Part shown: positions 17,288 to 25,903 of the stretch, in pieces | Position numbering within the stretch: position 1 is the stretch's first letter | Layout of the letters: each line of letters opens with the position of its first letter | Source of the DNA: an uncultured Tenacibaculum sp. | GTDB taxonomy: Bacteria > Bacteroidota > Bacteroidia > Flavobacteriales > Flavobacteriaceae | NCBI GenBank assembly: GCA_937922085.1 | Contig: CAKZVD010000060.1 | Span: forward strand, 1-43,412 | Length of the DNA stretch: 43,412 nucleotides | Direction of reading: 5' to 3' | Position numbers and translations under genes: made by a program | The notes under the pieces: generated by a model | Seen by the model: only the letters and a program-made list of their open reading frames with translations | The model's database searches: none | What the model was told of the DNA's origin: nothing

Positions 17288-18016
17288 CTAACTTTCTTTT
17301 AATTTCGAATCTATGTATCTTAATAATTCAACAGCATTTTCATGATCGCCATGAATACAAAAAGTAGTTCCCTTTAGTTTTATTTCTTTTCCTTGAATTG
17401 AAATTACTTTTTCTTCTTTAGCTATTTTTAATAGCTGTTGAAAAACAACTTCTTTATCCTCTATAATTGCATTTGGTAAAGTTCTAGAAACTAATGATGC
17501 ATCTTCATTATAACTTCTATCAATAAAAGCTTCATAGATTACATTCATATTTCTTTTCTTAGCTTCTTTTGCTATTATAGAATTATAAGGTGCGTATAAA
17601 GAAATTTCTTTCACTACATTTTCTATAGCATCTAAAACAACATTTGCAATAGTAACATCTTTTGCAGCCAAATTATATAAAGCTCCGTGTGGTTTTATAT
17701 GATGTATTTTCACCTTCTGAAGAATCGCTCTATTAACTACTAACTGAATTTGATCTTCTATACTTTTTTGAAGTCCTGAATTCGGAATTTGCATTATTTT
17801 TCTTCCGAAGTTTTCCTTATCAGGAAATGAAGGGTGCGCTCCTATTTTTACTTGGTGTTTTTTAGCTAATCCAATAACCTTATCTATTATTGGAAGTCCC
17901 CCAGCATGTCCACCACAAGCAATATTGCACGAAGAAATATAAGGCATTAGTAAATGTTCATTCTCTATTCCTTCCCCTACATCACAATTAATATCGATTT
18001 GTTTATTAATAGACAT
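17288..18016 (-). CDS. pxpA: 5-oxoprolinase subunit A (LamB/YcsF family)
   Basis: The protein has 242 residues. The hallmarks are DINCDVGEG at the start, SSCNIACGGHAGG (about 28-40), 'KIGAHPSFPDKENFGR', KPHGALYN and the C-terminal 'CIHGDHENAVELLR'. The His/Asp residues in these blocks make up the family's metal-type active site. PxpA is the subunit that opens the 5-oxoproline ring together with PxpBC. The start overlaps the end of the NRAMP-like gene by 11 bases, so translation of transporter and enzyme is coupled. Confidence 0.94.
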   Translation of the reverse strand: MSINKQIDINCDVGEGIENEHLLMPYISSCNIACGGHAGGLPIIDKVIGLAKKHQVKIGAHPSFPDKENFGRKIMQIPNSGLQKSIEDQIQLVVNRAILQKVKIHHIKPHGALYNLAAKDVTIANVVLDAIENVVKEISLYAPYNSIIAKEAKKRNMNVIYEAFIDRSYNEDASLVSRTLPNAIIEDKEVVFQQLLKIAKEEKVISIQGKEIKLKGTTFCIHGDHENAVELLRYIDSKLKES

Positions 18017-19232
18017 TTAAAACTTTTAAAATACTCTTTAACCCTAAAAAAATACTGAATGTAAGAATACATAATCCTATAAAATTCTGAAATTTGGTGT
18101 TCTTGTAAATTCCTAAAACTCTTTCTTTATTCATTACCCATAATAAAATTCCTGCTATTAATGGTAGTAATAATCCGTTTGCAATCTGAGCTACTTTAAT
18201 AATCTGAATCGGTTTTATTCCGAATGAAGAAAATAAAACTCCTAATAATAAAATAAACATCCATACAAATCTGAAATTTCTCGATTTTAACCCGCCTTTC
18301 CATCCTAAACAACCTTTTGCTACATAAGCTGCTGCTAACGGAGCAGTAATTGCAGATGTAATACCTGCTGCAAACAAACCTAATGCTAAGAAATATTTAG
18401 AAGCGTTTCCAAATAACGGCGCTAAACCTTGTGCTAGATCTGCTGCATTTGAAATTTCTCCTAAAGGTATTGCTGCTGCTGAAATAATAATGGCTAAAGA
18501 AACAAAACCTCCTAAAATGATAGATATAATGGTATCCTTTCTTGCAGATGGCAAATCATCTGGTTTGTTCCATTTTTCTTTTACTAACGAAGCATGTAAA
18601 AACAAATTATAAGGCACCACAGTTGTCCCTATCAAACCAATAACTGTTAGCAAACCATTTTCTGGTAGTTTAGGAATGAACATTCCTTTAATAATTGCTA
18701 GTACATCTGGTTTTGTTAAAATGGCTGTTATTAAAAATGAAATACTCATTAAAATAACTAAACTTACCAATGTTTTTTCTAAAAATTTATAATTACCAAT
18801 ATATAGCAATAGAAAAGCTATAACACCTACCAAAATAGTCATTAGATTTATAGAAACAGTACCTAGAGAAACTTTCCAACTTCCTAAAACCGTTTCTAAA
18901 CCTAAAACGCCTCCTCCAATATTTCCTGCTTCATATAATGAGTTTCCTATGACAATTGCTATTAAAATTAAACCAATTAATAATTGTTTAATTACAGGGT
19001 TTTTAACCTCATCCCTAATAACTTCAGACAGTCCTTTTTGAGAGATAATACCTAGTCGAGCAGCCATTTCTTGCAATACAATGGTTGCTATAATTGATAT
19101 TACCATTGCCCATAATAAGTTGAATCCAAAATTAACACCAGATAATGTACATAATGTAACTGTTCCTGGACCTATAAAAGCTGCAGCTACTAAAGTACCC
19201 GGACCAATGTTTTGAAACCACTTTTTAATCAT
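18006..19232 (-). CDS. NRAMP-family transporter lacking the metal-site residues
   Basis: The protein has 408 residues and about 11 hydrophobic segments with the LeuT/APC-type NRAMP fold (N-terminal 'FQNIGPGTLVAAAFIGPG'). In true metal NRAMPs, helix 1 has DPGN and helix 6 has MPH. Here the corresponding positions are GPGT (21-24) and VPY (206-208, within VPYNLFLHASLV), so the Asp, Asn, Met and His of the metal site are missing. Its position inside a pxpABC operon parallels Bacillus ycsG between ycsF and kipI. I infer a carrier for 5-oxoproline or a related amino-acid derivative rather than manganese or iron. Calling it mntH would be misleading. It overlaps both neighbours. Confidence 0.85.
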   Translation of the reverse strand: MIKKWFQNIGPGTLVAAAFIGPGTVTLCTLSGVNFGFNLLWAMVISIIATIVLQEMAARLGIISQKGLSEVIRDEVKNPVIKQLLIGLILIAIVIGNSLYEAGNIGGGVLGLETVLGSWKVSLGTVSINLMTILVGVIAFLLLYIGNYKFLEKTLVSLVILMSISFLITAILTKPDVLAIIKGMFIPKLPENGLLTVIGLIGTTVVPYNLFLHASLVKEKWNKPDDLPSARKDTIISIILGGFVSLAIIISAAAIPLGEISNAADLAQGLAPLFGNASKYFLALGLFAAGITSAITAPLAAAYVAKGCLGWKGGLKSRNFRFVWMFILLLGVLFSSFGIKPIQIIKVAQIANGLLLPLIAGILLWVMNKERVLGIYKNTKFQNFIGLCILTFSIFLGLKSILKVLNVY

Positions 19233-20352
19233 TATCTATAGAATTTAAAGCGTAAATAGCAAAACTACCTAACCAATGTCCGCCTTCATAACTATCTCCT
19301 ACTAAATTAGGTAATGAATAATTAATATGCTTATTTGCTATATTTTTTAAATGATTGTATTCTGGTAAATCTTTTATAATTTTATACAAAGCCCATGCTC
19401 TTGAGAAATTTACCCCATCTAAATGCACTAACTTTCCATCATTTCTATCAGAAACTTCGCCTACTGGAAAAGCAAAATCTTGTTTTTTTAATTGCGGTAA
19501 AAATTCTCCAAACCATTTTTTAAATTCATCCTTATGCAGTACTCTTTTCATAATGGCTGCTTCTTGTAAACAAGGTGAAAGAAAATCATACCCACTAGGT
19601 TCCCATGATAACGGACAATTAGCGTCATTTAAATAAAATTCCTCTGCCCTTTTTTCTATTAATGATTTTAATGCTACATTATTTACAGTATTGGCATAAT
19701 CCCAAGCAAATGTTAATCCGAATGCTGTATTGGTGTGTTCTCCTACTCTAATTGGATATTTTAATTTTGGTAAAAACTCAATATATTTTCCTACCATTAA
19801 ATCGGTTAATGGTTGTAAGTTTTTTTCTAATTCTCTTGCTGTTTCGTTATCCCACGTATGCAATTCTTCTGCTAATTTTAATAGCCATGCCCAACCATAC
19901 GTACGTTCGTAGCTTTTATTATATGTTCCATAAAAATAAACTACTTCTTTTTCTATATTCTCTTTAGATATGTTTTGAAGTAATTGTGTTTTTATCTTTT
20001 CTGCATTTTCTAAATTTGGAAATTGCTTTAATAAGGAAACCAAACTCCAATGTCCGTGCACAGAAGAATGCCAATCGAAACAGCCATAAAATGTTGGGTG
20101 CAATTCTTTAGGCGATTGTAAATCTTTAGTACTTCCTATAGTTTGATTTAATTTATTAGGGTATTCTACATTAATACAATCTACAGGTAACTTAGCTAAT
20201 TTATTGGCTTGTGCCAATGTTAGTTTAGCTGTTTCTATGGGTTCTTTAATAGATTTTGTTTCCTTAAGCGAAGTTGAAGTTTTTTTAGAATCTGTTTTCT
20301 CATTACAAGCATACATCAAAATTACAATACTTATTATTATGAAAGGTTTCAT
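19225..20352 (-). CDS. DUF2891 lipoprotein
   Basis: The protein has 375 residues and a lipoprotein signal ending in LMYAC (Cys16), followed by a Lys/Ser/Thr-rich linker to about residue 45. The DUF2891 domain fills the rest: CFDWHSSVHGHWSLV (about 92-106), 'TYGWAWLLKLAEELHTW', GEHTNTAFG, 'CPLSWEPSGYDFLSPCLQEA' and the C-terminal GGHWLGSFAIYAL. The all-alpha pattern with conserved W, H and D/E is reminiscent of (alpha/alpha) barrel proteins, but no activity is established. It overlaps the transporter gene by 8 bases at the head of the operon, which suggests a periplasmic or outer-membrane role in acquiring the substrate of PxpABC. Confidence 0.85.
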   Translation of the reverse strand: MKPFIIISIVILMYACNEKTDSKKTSTSLKETKSIKEPIETAKLTLAQANKLAKLPVDCINVEYPNKLNQTIGSTKDLQSPKELHPTFYGCFDWHSSVHGHWSLVSLLKQFPNLENAEKIKTQLLQNISKENIEKEVVYFYGTYNKSYERTYGWAWLLKLAEELHTWDNETARELEKNLQPLTDLMVGKYIEFLPKLKYPIRVGEHTNTAFGLTFAWDYANTVNNVALKSLIEKRAEEFYLNDANCPLSWEPSGYDFLSPCLQEAAIMKRVLHKDEFKKWFGEFLPQLKKQDFAFPVGEVSDRNDGKLVHLDGVNFSRAWALYKIIKDLPEYNHLKNIANKHINYSLPNLVGDSYEGGHWLGSFAIYALNSIDND

Positions 20353-20405
20353 TACTATTTATTTTGGTTGCTATAAATGTACTGAAATATGATGAATCTT
20401 TTTTT

Positions 20406-20470
20406 AGGAGTTGAAGTAGTTGAGAATTGGAGGAGTGGAGAAGTTCAAGGAGTTAAGGATTATAGGAGTT
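20406..20470 (+). repeat. Degenerate GGAGTT(G)A repeat tract
   Basis: Six or so imperfect copies of AGGAGTTGA-like units (AGGAGTTGA, GGAGGAGTGG, AAGGAGTTAA, TAGGAGTT) occur in the 170-base gap between the DUF2891 gene and the upstream paralog. It looks like a decayed relative of the clean tandem array at 25904-25977. Confidence 0.55.
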
Positions 20471-20489
20471 CTGTTTCTTTTCTAAAAGC

Positions 20490-20516
20490 AAAAAAGCCCG
20501 CCAATGGCGAGCTTTT
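20490..20516 (-). terminator. Terminator of the first tail-fibre-like gene
   Basis: The hairpin AAAAAAGC-CCGCC / GGCGA-GCTTTT has an AAT loop, one mismatch and a run of T when read on the minus strand, starting 6 bases after the stop at 20523. Confidence 0.75.
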
Positions 20517-20522
20517 GTTATC

Positions 20523-22202
20523 TTATTTTAGCTTTTTAAGTAATTCTTCTATTTTACTAAGTCTATCTTTTAACACTTCATTTTCTTTTTCAAGATTTTC
20601 TACTTTAGTATCTTGCTTCTTCGCTCTCTCTTCTTGTTTTTTCAAATCTTTCTCTTGCTGAATCGTATACAACGTTAATTCTTCTATTTTCTGCAATAAT
20701 TTAGCATCCATTTCACCTAAGAAAAAACCGTCTTTTTTAACTTCTTCTGCATTAGGTATATTTTCTAAATGCCCATTTTCTTTTATATGATTTGCTACTT
20801 TTTGTAAACTTGGTAAATTGTACTCTTTCTTAAATACATAGTCTGGCCAGTTTGCATAGGTTGCAACTTTTACTTCTGTTGCTGCTATTTTTCCGTTTAC
20901 TCCTAGTTTGAAACCTTTGGTGTCTGTTGTTCCTATACCAACATTACTAGTATTTCTAGAAACTGATAACGCAACTCTATCTGGTTGACCAATAATTGCT
21001 ATTCCTTCTCCTATATTGCTTCTTAATAAAGACCAATTTCCTACATCATTATCTCTGTATAGAAGTAAATCAGAAGTTCCTGTATTTAACTTCATGTATC
21101 CCTTTACTTCTAATTTAACTCCAGAAGTTTGTGTTCCTATATCTACATTTCCTGTTTTATCTATTCTTATTCTCTCTTTGCCACTTGTAGAAAAACCTAA
21201 ATACCCATCATCAGAACTTGATCCTCTGTAAAAAGAAATAAATCCATTATTTTCGTTTGTATCATATTTCATACCTAATCTAAACGACTCTATATTTGCG
21301 GGTTGAGTATCTATTGTTTTCGTATATAAAGAAAATTTAGCTTCCGTTGCATTTGCTAAAATAGCTCCATAACTATTATCTCCATTATTAATATGTAATT
21401 TAGCACCTGGTGTAAAAGTTCCAATACCAACATTTCCATTGTTTAAATTCATCACCATTTGATGATCTGTTGCATTTGCTGTTCTATTTTTATCAAATCC
21501 AAAAAAACCAAAGACATCTCCAATACCTCCAATATTTACGACATGACCACTTACTGTTTTCTGTCTTATTAAAGACTGATAATGCCCACTCTTTTGTTGG
21601 GTTGCATTAATACCTCTATAATCTGTTTTTCCAGTAATCCAAGTACTTTGTAATGGCTTTAAATTGATTGCATTATCAAAATTCGCCCTACTATTAATTG
21701 TCATATAATCTCTAGTTTCATTATTAACAACAGTAACTGCAGGTGTTATAGTTATATTTTTAATATCATAAGCTGTAACGGTTGTTCCCTCTATATAAAT
21801 ATGTGGTGTATTTCCAGTTTTTAAAAGATGATAAACAGGTATACGTAAATTACCATCTACAAACTCTAACTCTCCTATTTTCCATTCACCTCCAATATGA
21901 CCAAAATTAGTTGGTACTTCTGACGATTGAAAAAAGTATCCCCCTTGAGAAGTAGGGTTTTTTGCTAATTGAAATCGTTTTGTATATTTTCCTGAAGTTA
22001 GTCTATGGCCATAGCCCCCAGTAATTGTTACCTCAACATACCCCCAAAGCTTAGCGTCTCCAAAATTAATATAGGCTACTTGATCTTCCAATCCATTTTG
22101 AAACCTTCCTAGGCTTTTATCCCATTCAAAATGATTTTCTTGTCCATAAAAAGATAGTATCCCAAAAACAGATAACATTAATATTAAAGTTGACTTTTTC
22201 AT
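20523..22202 (-). CDS. Secreted tail-fibre-like protein with C-terminal coiled coil (paralog 1)
   Basis: The protein has 559 residues. A signal peptide (LILMLSVFGILSFYG) is followed by a ~165-residue N-terminal domain (NHFEWDKSLG...GGYGHRLTSGKYTKRF) shared with the next gene. A middle part contains several 'VGIGT..P..KLHI' units typical of phage-tail-fibre-like trimeric beta proteins. The conserved C-terminal block (GVNGKIAATEVKV, NWPDYVFKKEYNLPSL, GHLENIPNAEEV, LLQKIEELTLYTIQQ) ends in a Lys/Glu heptad coiled coil. Flavobacteria encode many such secreted proteins; they are often misnamed as bZIP or phage tail proteins. A cell-surface adhesin or fibre is plausible. The middle differs from its neighbour, while both ends are nearly the same. 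Confidence 0.75.
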   Translation of the reverse strand: MKKSTLILMLSVFGILSFYGQENHFEWDKSLGRFQNGLEDQVAYINFGDAKLWGYVEVTITGGYGHRLTSGKYTKRFQLAKNPTSQGGYFFQSSEVPTNFGHIGGEWKIGELEFVDGNLRIPVYHLLKTGNTPHIYIEGTTVTAYDIKNITITPAVTVVNNETRDYMTINSRANFDNAINLKPLQSTWITGKTDYRGINATQQKSGHYQSLIRQKTVSGHVVNIGGIGDVFGFFGFDKNRTANATDHQMVMNLNNGNVGIGTFTPGAKLHINNGDNSYGAILANATEAKFSLYTKTIDTQPANIESFRLGMKYDTNENNGFISFYRGSSSDDGYLGFSTSGKERIRIDKTGNVDIGTQTSGVKLEVKGYMKLNTGTSDLLLYRDNDVGNWSLLRSNIGEGIAIIGQPDRVALSVSRNTSNVGIGTTDTKGFKLGVNGKIAATEVKVATYANWPDYVFKKEYNLPSLQKVANHIKENGHLENIPNAEEVKKDGFFLGEMDAKLLQKIEELTLYTIQQEKDLKKQEERAKKQDTKVENLEKENEVLKDRLSKIEELLKKLK

Positions 22203-22276
22203 AATATAAATAAGTTTAAAAATTAATTATAATACATAGCTAGAAGAAGTTCCCCTTTCAAATAGCATATTTTTGG

Positions 22277-22284
22277 CAAAACTA
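22277..22284 (-). promoter_or_regulatory. -7 box of paralog 1
   Basis: TAGTTTTG on the minus strand, an exact TAnnTTTG match, lies 75 bases ahead of the ATG at 22202. The position is conserved in the duplicate copy. Confidence 0.55.
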
Positions 22285-22296
22285 TATAATTAAAAC

Positions 22297-22327
22297 TAAA
22301 AAAACTCGCTAATAGCGAGTTTTTTTT
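22297..22327 (-). terminator. Terminator of paralog 2
   Basis: The stem AAAAAAACTCGCT / AGCGAGTTTTTTT with an AAT loop lies 35 bases after the stop at 22362. It is symmetrical and could act in both directions. Confidence 0.85.
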
Positions 22328-22361
22328 ATGATAAATCATTGACTTTTAAAAGATTCTTAAA

Positions 22362-23750
22362 TTACTTACTTTCTAACTTCTCTATTCTCTTTTCTAACTT
22401 CTCTATAATAGAAAGCAGTTTATCGTTATTTGAATTTGCTTTTTTTATTTCTTTCTCTTGCTGAATCGTATATAAAGTTAATTCTTCTATTTTTTGTAAT
22501 AATTTAGCATCCATTTCACCTAAGAAAAAACCATCCTTTTTTACTTTTTCTGCATTTGGTATATTTTCTAAATGCCCGTTTTCTTTTATATGATTTTCTA
22601 CTTTTTGTAAACTTGGTAAATTGTACTCTTTCTTAAATACATAATCTGGCCAGTTTGCATAGGTTGCTACTTTTACTTCGGTTGCGGCTATTTTTCCATT
22701 TACGCCTAGTTTGAAACCTTTGGTGTCTGTTGTACCTATACCTAAGTTACCATCTTTATTAAGTACTAAATCATAATTATGATTATTGGTTCTAAAAATT
22801 AATCTATCCTCAGCATGTTCATATTCCATTCCTCCTACATAATCATCTTCTGGATCAGCAAATCCAAAATATCCTTTTTTATTGTTTGGTGTTAATACAG
22901 ATACCATTCCATGACTTGAATCTTCAATTGTTAAATCTGAATAGCCATGAGGTTTAGCACCTGAAGTTCCTGTTCTAACATGAAACTTACTTTTAGGAGT
23001 AGGGTTGTTTACACCTACATTACCAGTTAAACGATCCATACTCATAATAATTCTACTATTAGCTGTACTGGTATTTGTTTGAGTTCTAACATGAAATGAT
23101 TTACCATCACTATGTGCATTAAATGCCCAATCATTTTTTTCTTTTCCATTAACAGTTATAATACCCCAATTACCATCTCCCGCTCGTAAGCTACCATTTA
23201 CATCAAATTTAGCTCCTGGGGTAGTTGTTCCAACACCTATACTTCCTTTAATATTAACATAATCTCTAGTCTCCTCATTAACTATAGTACTAGCAGGAGT
23301 TATCGTTATATTTTTAGTATCATAAGCTGTAACAGTTGTTCCTTCTATGTAAATATGTGGTGTATTTCCTGTACTTAAAAGATGATATACAGGAAGTCGT
23401 AAGTTTCCATCTACAAACTCAAGTTTTCCTATTTTCCATTCGCCTCCTATTGGTCCAAAATTGCTTGGTATTTCAGATTCTTGGTTAAAATAACCTTGTC
23501 CTAAGTTCTTAACTATTCTAAACCTTTTAGTATACTTTCCTGATGTTAATCTATGGCCATAACCTGCAGTAATTGTCACCTCTATATACCCCCAAAACTT
23601 AGCATTTCCAAAATTAATATAGGCTACTTGGTTTGCTAATCCATTTTGAAAAGTTCCAAGGCTTTTGTTCCATTCAAAATGATTTTCCTGCCCATAAAAA
23701 GATATTGCCCCACAAAAAAACAACAGCAATACTAAAATCAACTTTTTCAT
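22362..23750 (-). CDS. Secreted tail-fibre-like protein with C-terminal coiled coil (paralog 2)
   Basis: The protein has 462 residues with a signal peptide (ILVLLLFFCGAISFYG). The N-terminal ~160 residues and the C-terminal ~125 residues closely match paralog 1 (NHFEWNKSLGTFQNGL; GIGTTDTKGFKLGVNGK; NWPDYVFKKEYNLPSL). The central portion is unrelated in detail and about 100 residues shorter. The middle has 'GVGTTTPGAKFDVNG' and NVGVNNPTPKSKFHV units, again tail-fibre-like. The C-terminus is a short coiled coil (LLSIIEKLEKRIEKLESK). It has its own promoter and terminator, so it is transcribed separately. Exchangeable middles between fixed ends suggest binding-specificity variation (inference). 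Confidence 0.75.
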   Translation of the reverse strand: MKKLILVLLLFFCGAISFYGQENHFEWNKSLGTFQNGLANQVAYINFGNAKFWGYIEVTITAGYGHRLTSGKYTKRFRIVKNLGQGYFNQESEIPSNFGPIGGEWKIGKLEFVDGNLRLPVYHLLSTGNTPHIYIEGTTVTAYDTKNITITPASTIVNEETRDYVNIKGSIGVGTTTPGAKFDVNGSLRAGDGNWGIITVNGKEKNDWAFNAHSDGKSFHVRTQTNTSTANSRIIMSMDRLTGNVGVNNPTPKSKFHVRTGTSGAKPHGYSDLTIEDSSHGMVSVLTPNNKKGYFGFADPEDDYVGGMEYEHAEDRLIFRTNNHNYDLVLNKDGNLGIGTTDTKGFKLGVNGKIAATEVKVATYANWPDYVFKKEYNLPSLQKVENHIKENGHLENIPNAEKVKKDGFFLGEMDAKLLQKIEELTLYTIQQEKEIKKANSNNDKLLSIIEKLEKRIEKLESK

Positions 23751-23821
23751 AAAAATAAACTTTTAAATTAATTATAACACATAGCTAAAAGAAGTTCCCC
23801 TTTCAAATAGCTTATTTTCGG

Positions 23822-23829
23822 CAAAAGTA
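23822..23829 (-). promoter_or_regulatory. -7 box of paralog 2
   Basis: TACTTTTG on the minus strand fits TAnnTTTG and lies 72 bases ahead of the ATG at 23750. Between the box and the ATG is a conserved leader in which AGCTA and TAGCT flank GAAAGGGGAACTTC, a potential small hairpin. Confidence 0.55.
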
Positions 23830-23842
23830 TATAATTTAAACG

Positions 23843-23872
23843 AAAAAAACTCGCTAATAGCGAGTTTTTTTT
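23843..23872 (-). terminator. Terminator of ahcY
   Basis: The stem AAAAAAACTCGCT / AGCGAGTTTTTTT with an AAT loop lies 22 bases after the ahcY stop. It is the same hairpin as that after paralog 2. Confidence 0.85.
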
Positions 23873-23893
23873 ATGATAAATCATTGATTTATA

Positions 23894-25210
23894 CTAGTAT
23901 CTATAATGTTCTGGCTTATATGGTCCTTCTACAGTTACACCAATATATTCTGCCTGATCGTTACGTAATTCTGTTAACTCAACACCTATTTTAGCTAAGT
24001 GTAATTTCGCTACTTTTTCATCTAAATGTTTAGGTAACATGTACACATCGTTTCCGTATGCTTCTTTGTTATTCCATAACTCAATTTGAGCTAATGTTTG
24101 ATTCGTAAATGAGTTAGACATTACAAAACTTGGGTGACCTGTAGCACAACCTAAGTTTACTAAACGTCCTTCAGCTAATACAATAATATCATTTCCTTCA
24201 ATATTATACTTATCTACCTGAGGCTTAATTTCAACCTTAGTATTACCATGCGTACCATTTAACCAAGCCATGTCTATTTCATTATCGAAGTGACCAATGT
24301 TACATACGATCACTTTATCTTTCATTGCTTCAAAATGACGTCCTTGAATGATATCTTTGTTTCCTGTTGTAGTAATAACAATATCAGAATTAGCAACCAC
24401 AGTTTCTAAACGCTTTACTTCAAAACCGTCCATTGCAGCTTGTAACGCACAAATAGGATCAATTTCAGTAACCGTTACAATACTTCCTGCCCCTTTAAAA
24501 GAAGCTGCTGTACCTTTACCTACATCTCCATAACCACAAACAGTTACACGTTTACCTGCTAACATCACATCTGTAGCTCTACGAATTGCATCTACTGCAG
24601 ATTCTTTACATCCGTATTTGTTATCAAACTTAGATTTAGTTACTGAATCATTTACATTAATTGCTGGCATTGGTAAAGTTCCGTTTTTAACACGCTCGTA
24701 TAAACGGTGAACTCCTGTAGTAGTTTCTTCAGATAAACCATTAATCCCTTCAGCTAATTCAGGATATTTATCTAATACCATATTTGTTAAATCTCCACCA
24801 TCATCTAAAATCATATTTAATGGCTTCTTATCTTCTCCAAAGAATAAAGTTTGTTCTATACACCAGTCAAACTCTTCTTCGTTCATACCTTTCCAAGCAT
24901 ATACTGGCGTACCAGCAGCAGCTATTGCAGCAGCAGCTTGATCTTGTGTAGAGAAAATATTACAAGAACTCCAAGTAACTTCTGCTCCTAAAGCTTGTAA
25001 TGTTTCAATTAATACCGCTGTTTGAATGGTCATGTGTAAACAACCAGCAATACGAGCTCCTTTTAATGGTTGCTCGTCTTTATACTCTTCACGTAAACTC
25101 ATTAAACCTGGCATTTCAGCTTCTGCCAATTCAATTTCTTTTCTTCCCCAATCTGCTAAAGAAATATCTTTAACTTTGAAAGGAACATACGTAGCTGATT
25201 TTGTGCTCAT
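23894..25210 (-). CDS. ahcY: Adenosylhomocysteinase
   Basis: The protein has 438 residues, a full-length S-adenosyl-L-homocysteine hydrolase. It splits SAH, the by-product of methylations, into adenosine and homocysteine in the cytosol, using bound NAD. Signatures are the substrate-domain segments [16 protein letters not shown] and [16 protein letters not shown], the NAD-binding [12 protein letters not shown] (about residue 220), the '[17 protein letters not shown]' stretch, and the C-terminal dimer tail ending [10 protein letters not shown]. It is a single gene with its own promoter and terminator, divergent to the phosphopantetheinyl transferase. Confidence 0.98.
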   Translation of the reverse strand: MSTKSATYVPFKVKDISLADWGRKEIELAEAEMPGLMSLREEYKDEQPLKGARIAGCLHMTIQTAVLIETLQALGAEVTWSSCNIFSTQDQAAAAIAAAGTPVYAWKGMNEEEFDWCIEQTLFFGEDKKPLNMILDDGGDLTNMVLDKYPELAEGINGLSEETTTGVHRLYERVKNGTLPMPAINVNDSVTKSKFDNKYGCKESAVDAIRRATDVMLAGKRVTVCGYGDVGKGTAASFKGAGSIVTVTEIDPICALQAAMDGFEVKRLETVVANSDIVITTTGNKDIIQGRHFEAMKDKVIVCNIGHFDNEIDMAWLNGTHGNTKVEIKPQVDKYNIEGNDIIVLAEGRLVNLGCATGHPSFVMSNSFTNQTLAQIELWNNKEAYGNDVYMLPKHLDEKVAKLHLAKIGVELTELRNDQAEYIGVTVEGPYKPEHYRY

Positions 25211-25246
25211 ATTTTTGTATCTTTATTTATCTAAATTTCTGAGTCG

Positions 25247-25254
25247 CAAAATTA
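25247..25254 (-). promoter_or_regulatory. -7 box of ahcY
   Basis: TAATTTTG on the minus strand matches TAnnTTTG exactly, 37 bases ahead of the ahcY ATG and within the 63-base divergent gap. Confidence 0.6.
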
Positions 25255-25273
25255 CAAAATAACTTTCTAAAAC

Positions 25274-25900
25274 ATGCCCCTTTACAAAACATTAACGGAT
25301 AATAATAGTGCTAAAGTTTTGATTTGGAAGATTGAAGAGTCTTTTAATGATTTATTTAACGGAATAAAGCTTTCTGAAAACAGCTTAGAAAGAGTACATT
25401 CTATGAAATCTGATTTACATCAAAGAGGTTTTTTAAGCGTTCGGCATCTCTTAAATGAAATTGGTTATACCGATTTTGATTTAGTATATGATGAATTTGG
25501 GAAGCCACATTTAAAAGATGGTAACCATATTTCTATTACCCATTCTTTTACTTTTTCTGGTATTATTATTTCTAAAAATAAACCTGTTGGAATTGATATT
25601 GAAAAAAGACGTGATAAAATTTTGAAAATAGCACATAAGTTCACGCCTATTGAGGAGTATAAATCAATTGCTAATCATGATGCTTTAGTTAGTAAACTAA
25701 CCATTGTTTGGGGAGCTAAAGAAAGTTTATATAAAATATATGGAAAGAAAAAATTATTATTTCTAAATCATATGTATATCGAAGATTTTTCCTTTGATTC
25801 TAATACAACAATTGGAAAAATTCTTTATGAAGGTACTACTACCCAATATAATATTCATTTTTTAGAGATTGAAGATTTCACATGTGTGTACGCTTTTTGA
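25274..25900 (+). CDS. 4'-phosphopantetheinyl transferase superfamily protein
   Basis: The protein has 208 residues. It transfers the 4'-phosphopantetheine arm of CoA to a serine of an acyl- or peptidyl-carrier protein. The Sfp-type signature is intact: SITHSFTFSG at 87-96, the Mg-binding GIDIEKR at 106-112, and WGAKESLYKIYG at 146-157. The two-domain length (~200-230) suits the Sfp/AcpT class rather than the short AcpS class. The target carrier protein is not in the window. The stop codon at 25898-25900 lies directly beside an 8-base tandem repeat. Confidence 0.9.
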   Translation: MPLYKTLTDNNSAKVLIWKIEESFNDLFNGIKLSENSLERVHSMKSDLHQRGFLSVRHLLNEIGYTDFDLVYDEFGKPHLKDGNHISITHSFTFSGIIISKNKPVGIDIEKRRDKILKIAHKFTPIEEYKSIANHDALVSKLTIVWGAKESLYKIYGKKKLLFLNHMYIEDFSFDSNTTIGKILYEGTTTQYNIHFLEIEDFTCVYAF

Positions 25901-25903
25901 AGA

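Larger units (their letters stand above)
22203..22340 (-). repeat. Duplicated leader/terminator region (partner 23751-23886)
   Basis: About 135 bases between the two paralogs recur between paralog 2 and ahcY: the same 5' leader, the same -7 box position, the same terminator and the same GATAAATCATTGA stretch. It shows that gene plus flanks were duplicated as a unit. Confidence 0.85.

Noticed and set aside
18006..19232. Manganese transporter mntH
   Set aside because: DPGN and MPH metal-site motifs are replaced by GPGT and VPY, and the gene is part of the pxp operon.
20523..23750. Prophage remnant because of tail-fibre-like proteins
   Set aside because: No other phage genes are nearby, both proteins have signal peptides, and this family is common as secreted proteins in flavobacteria.
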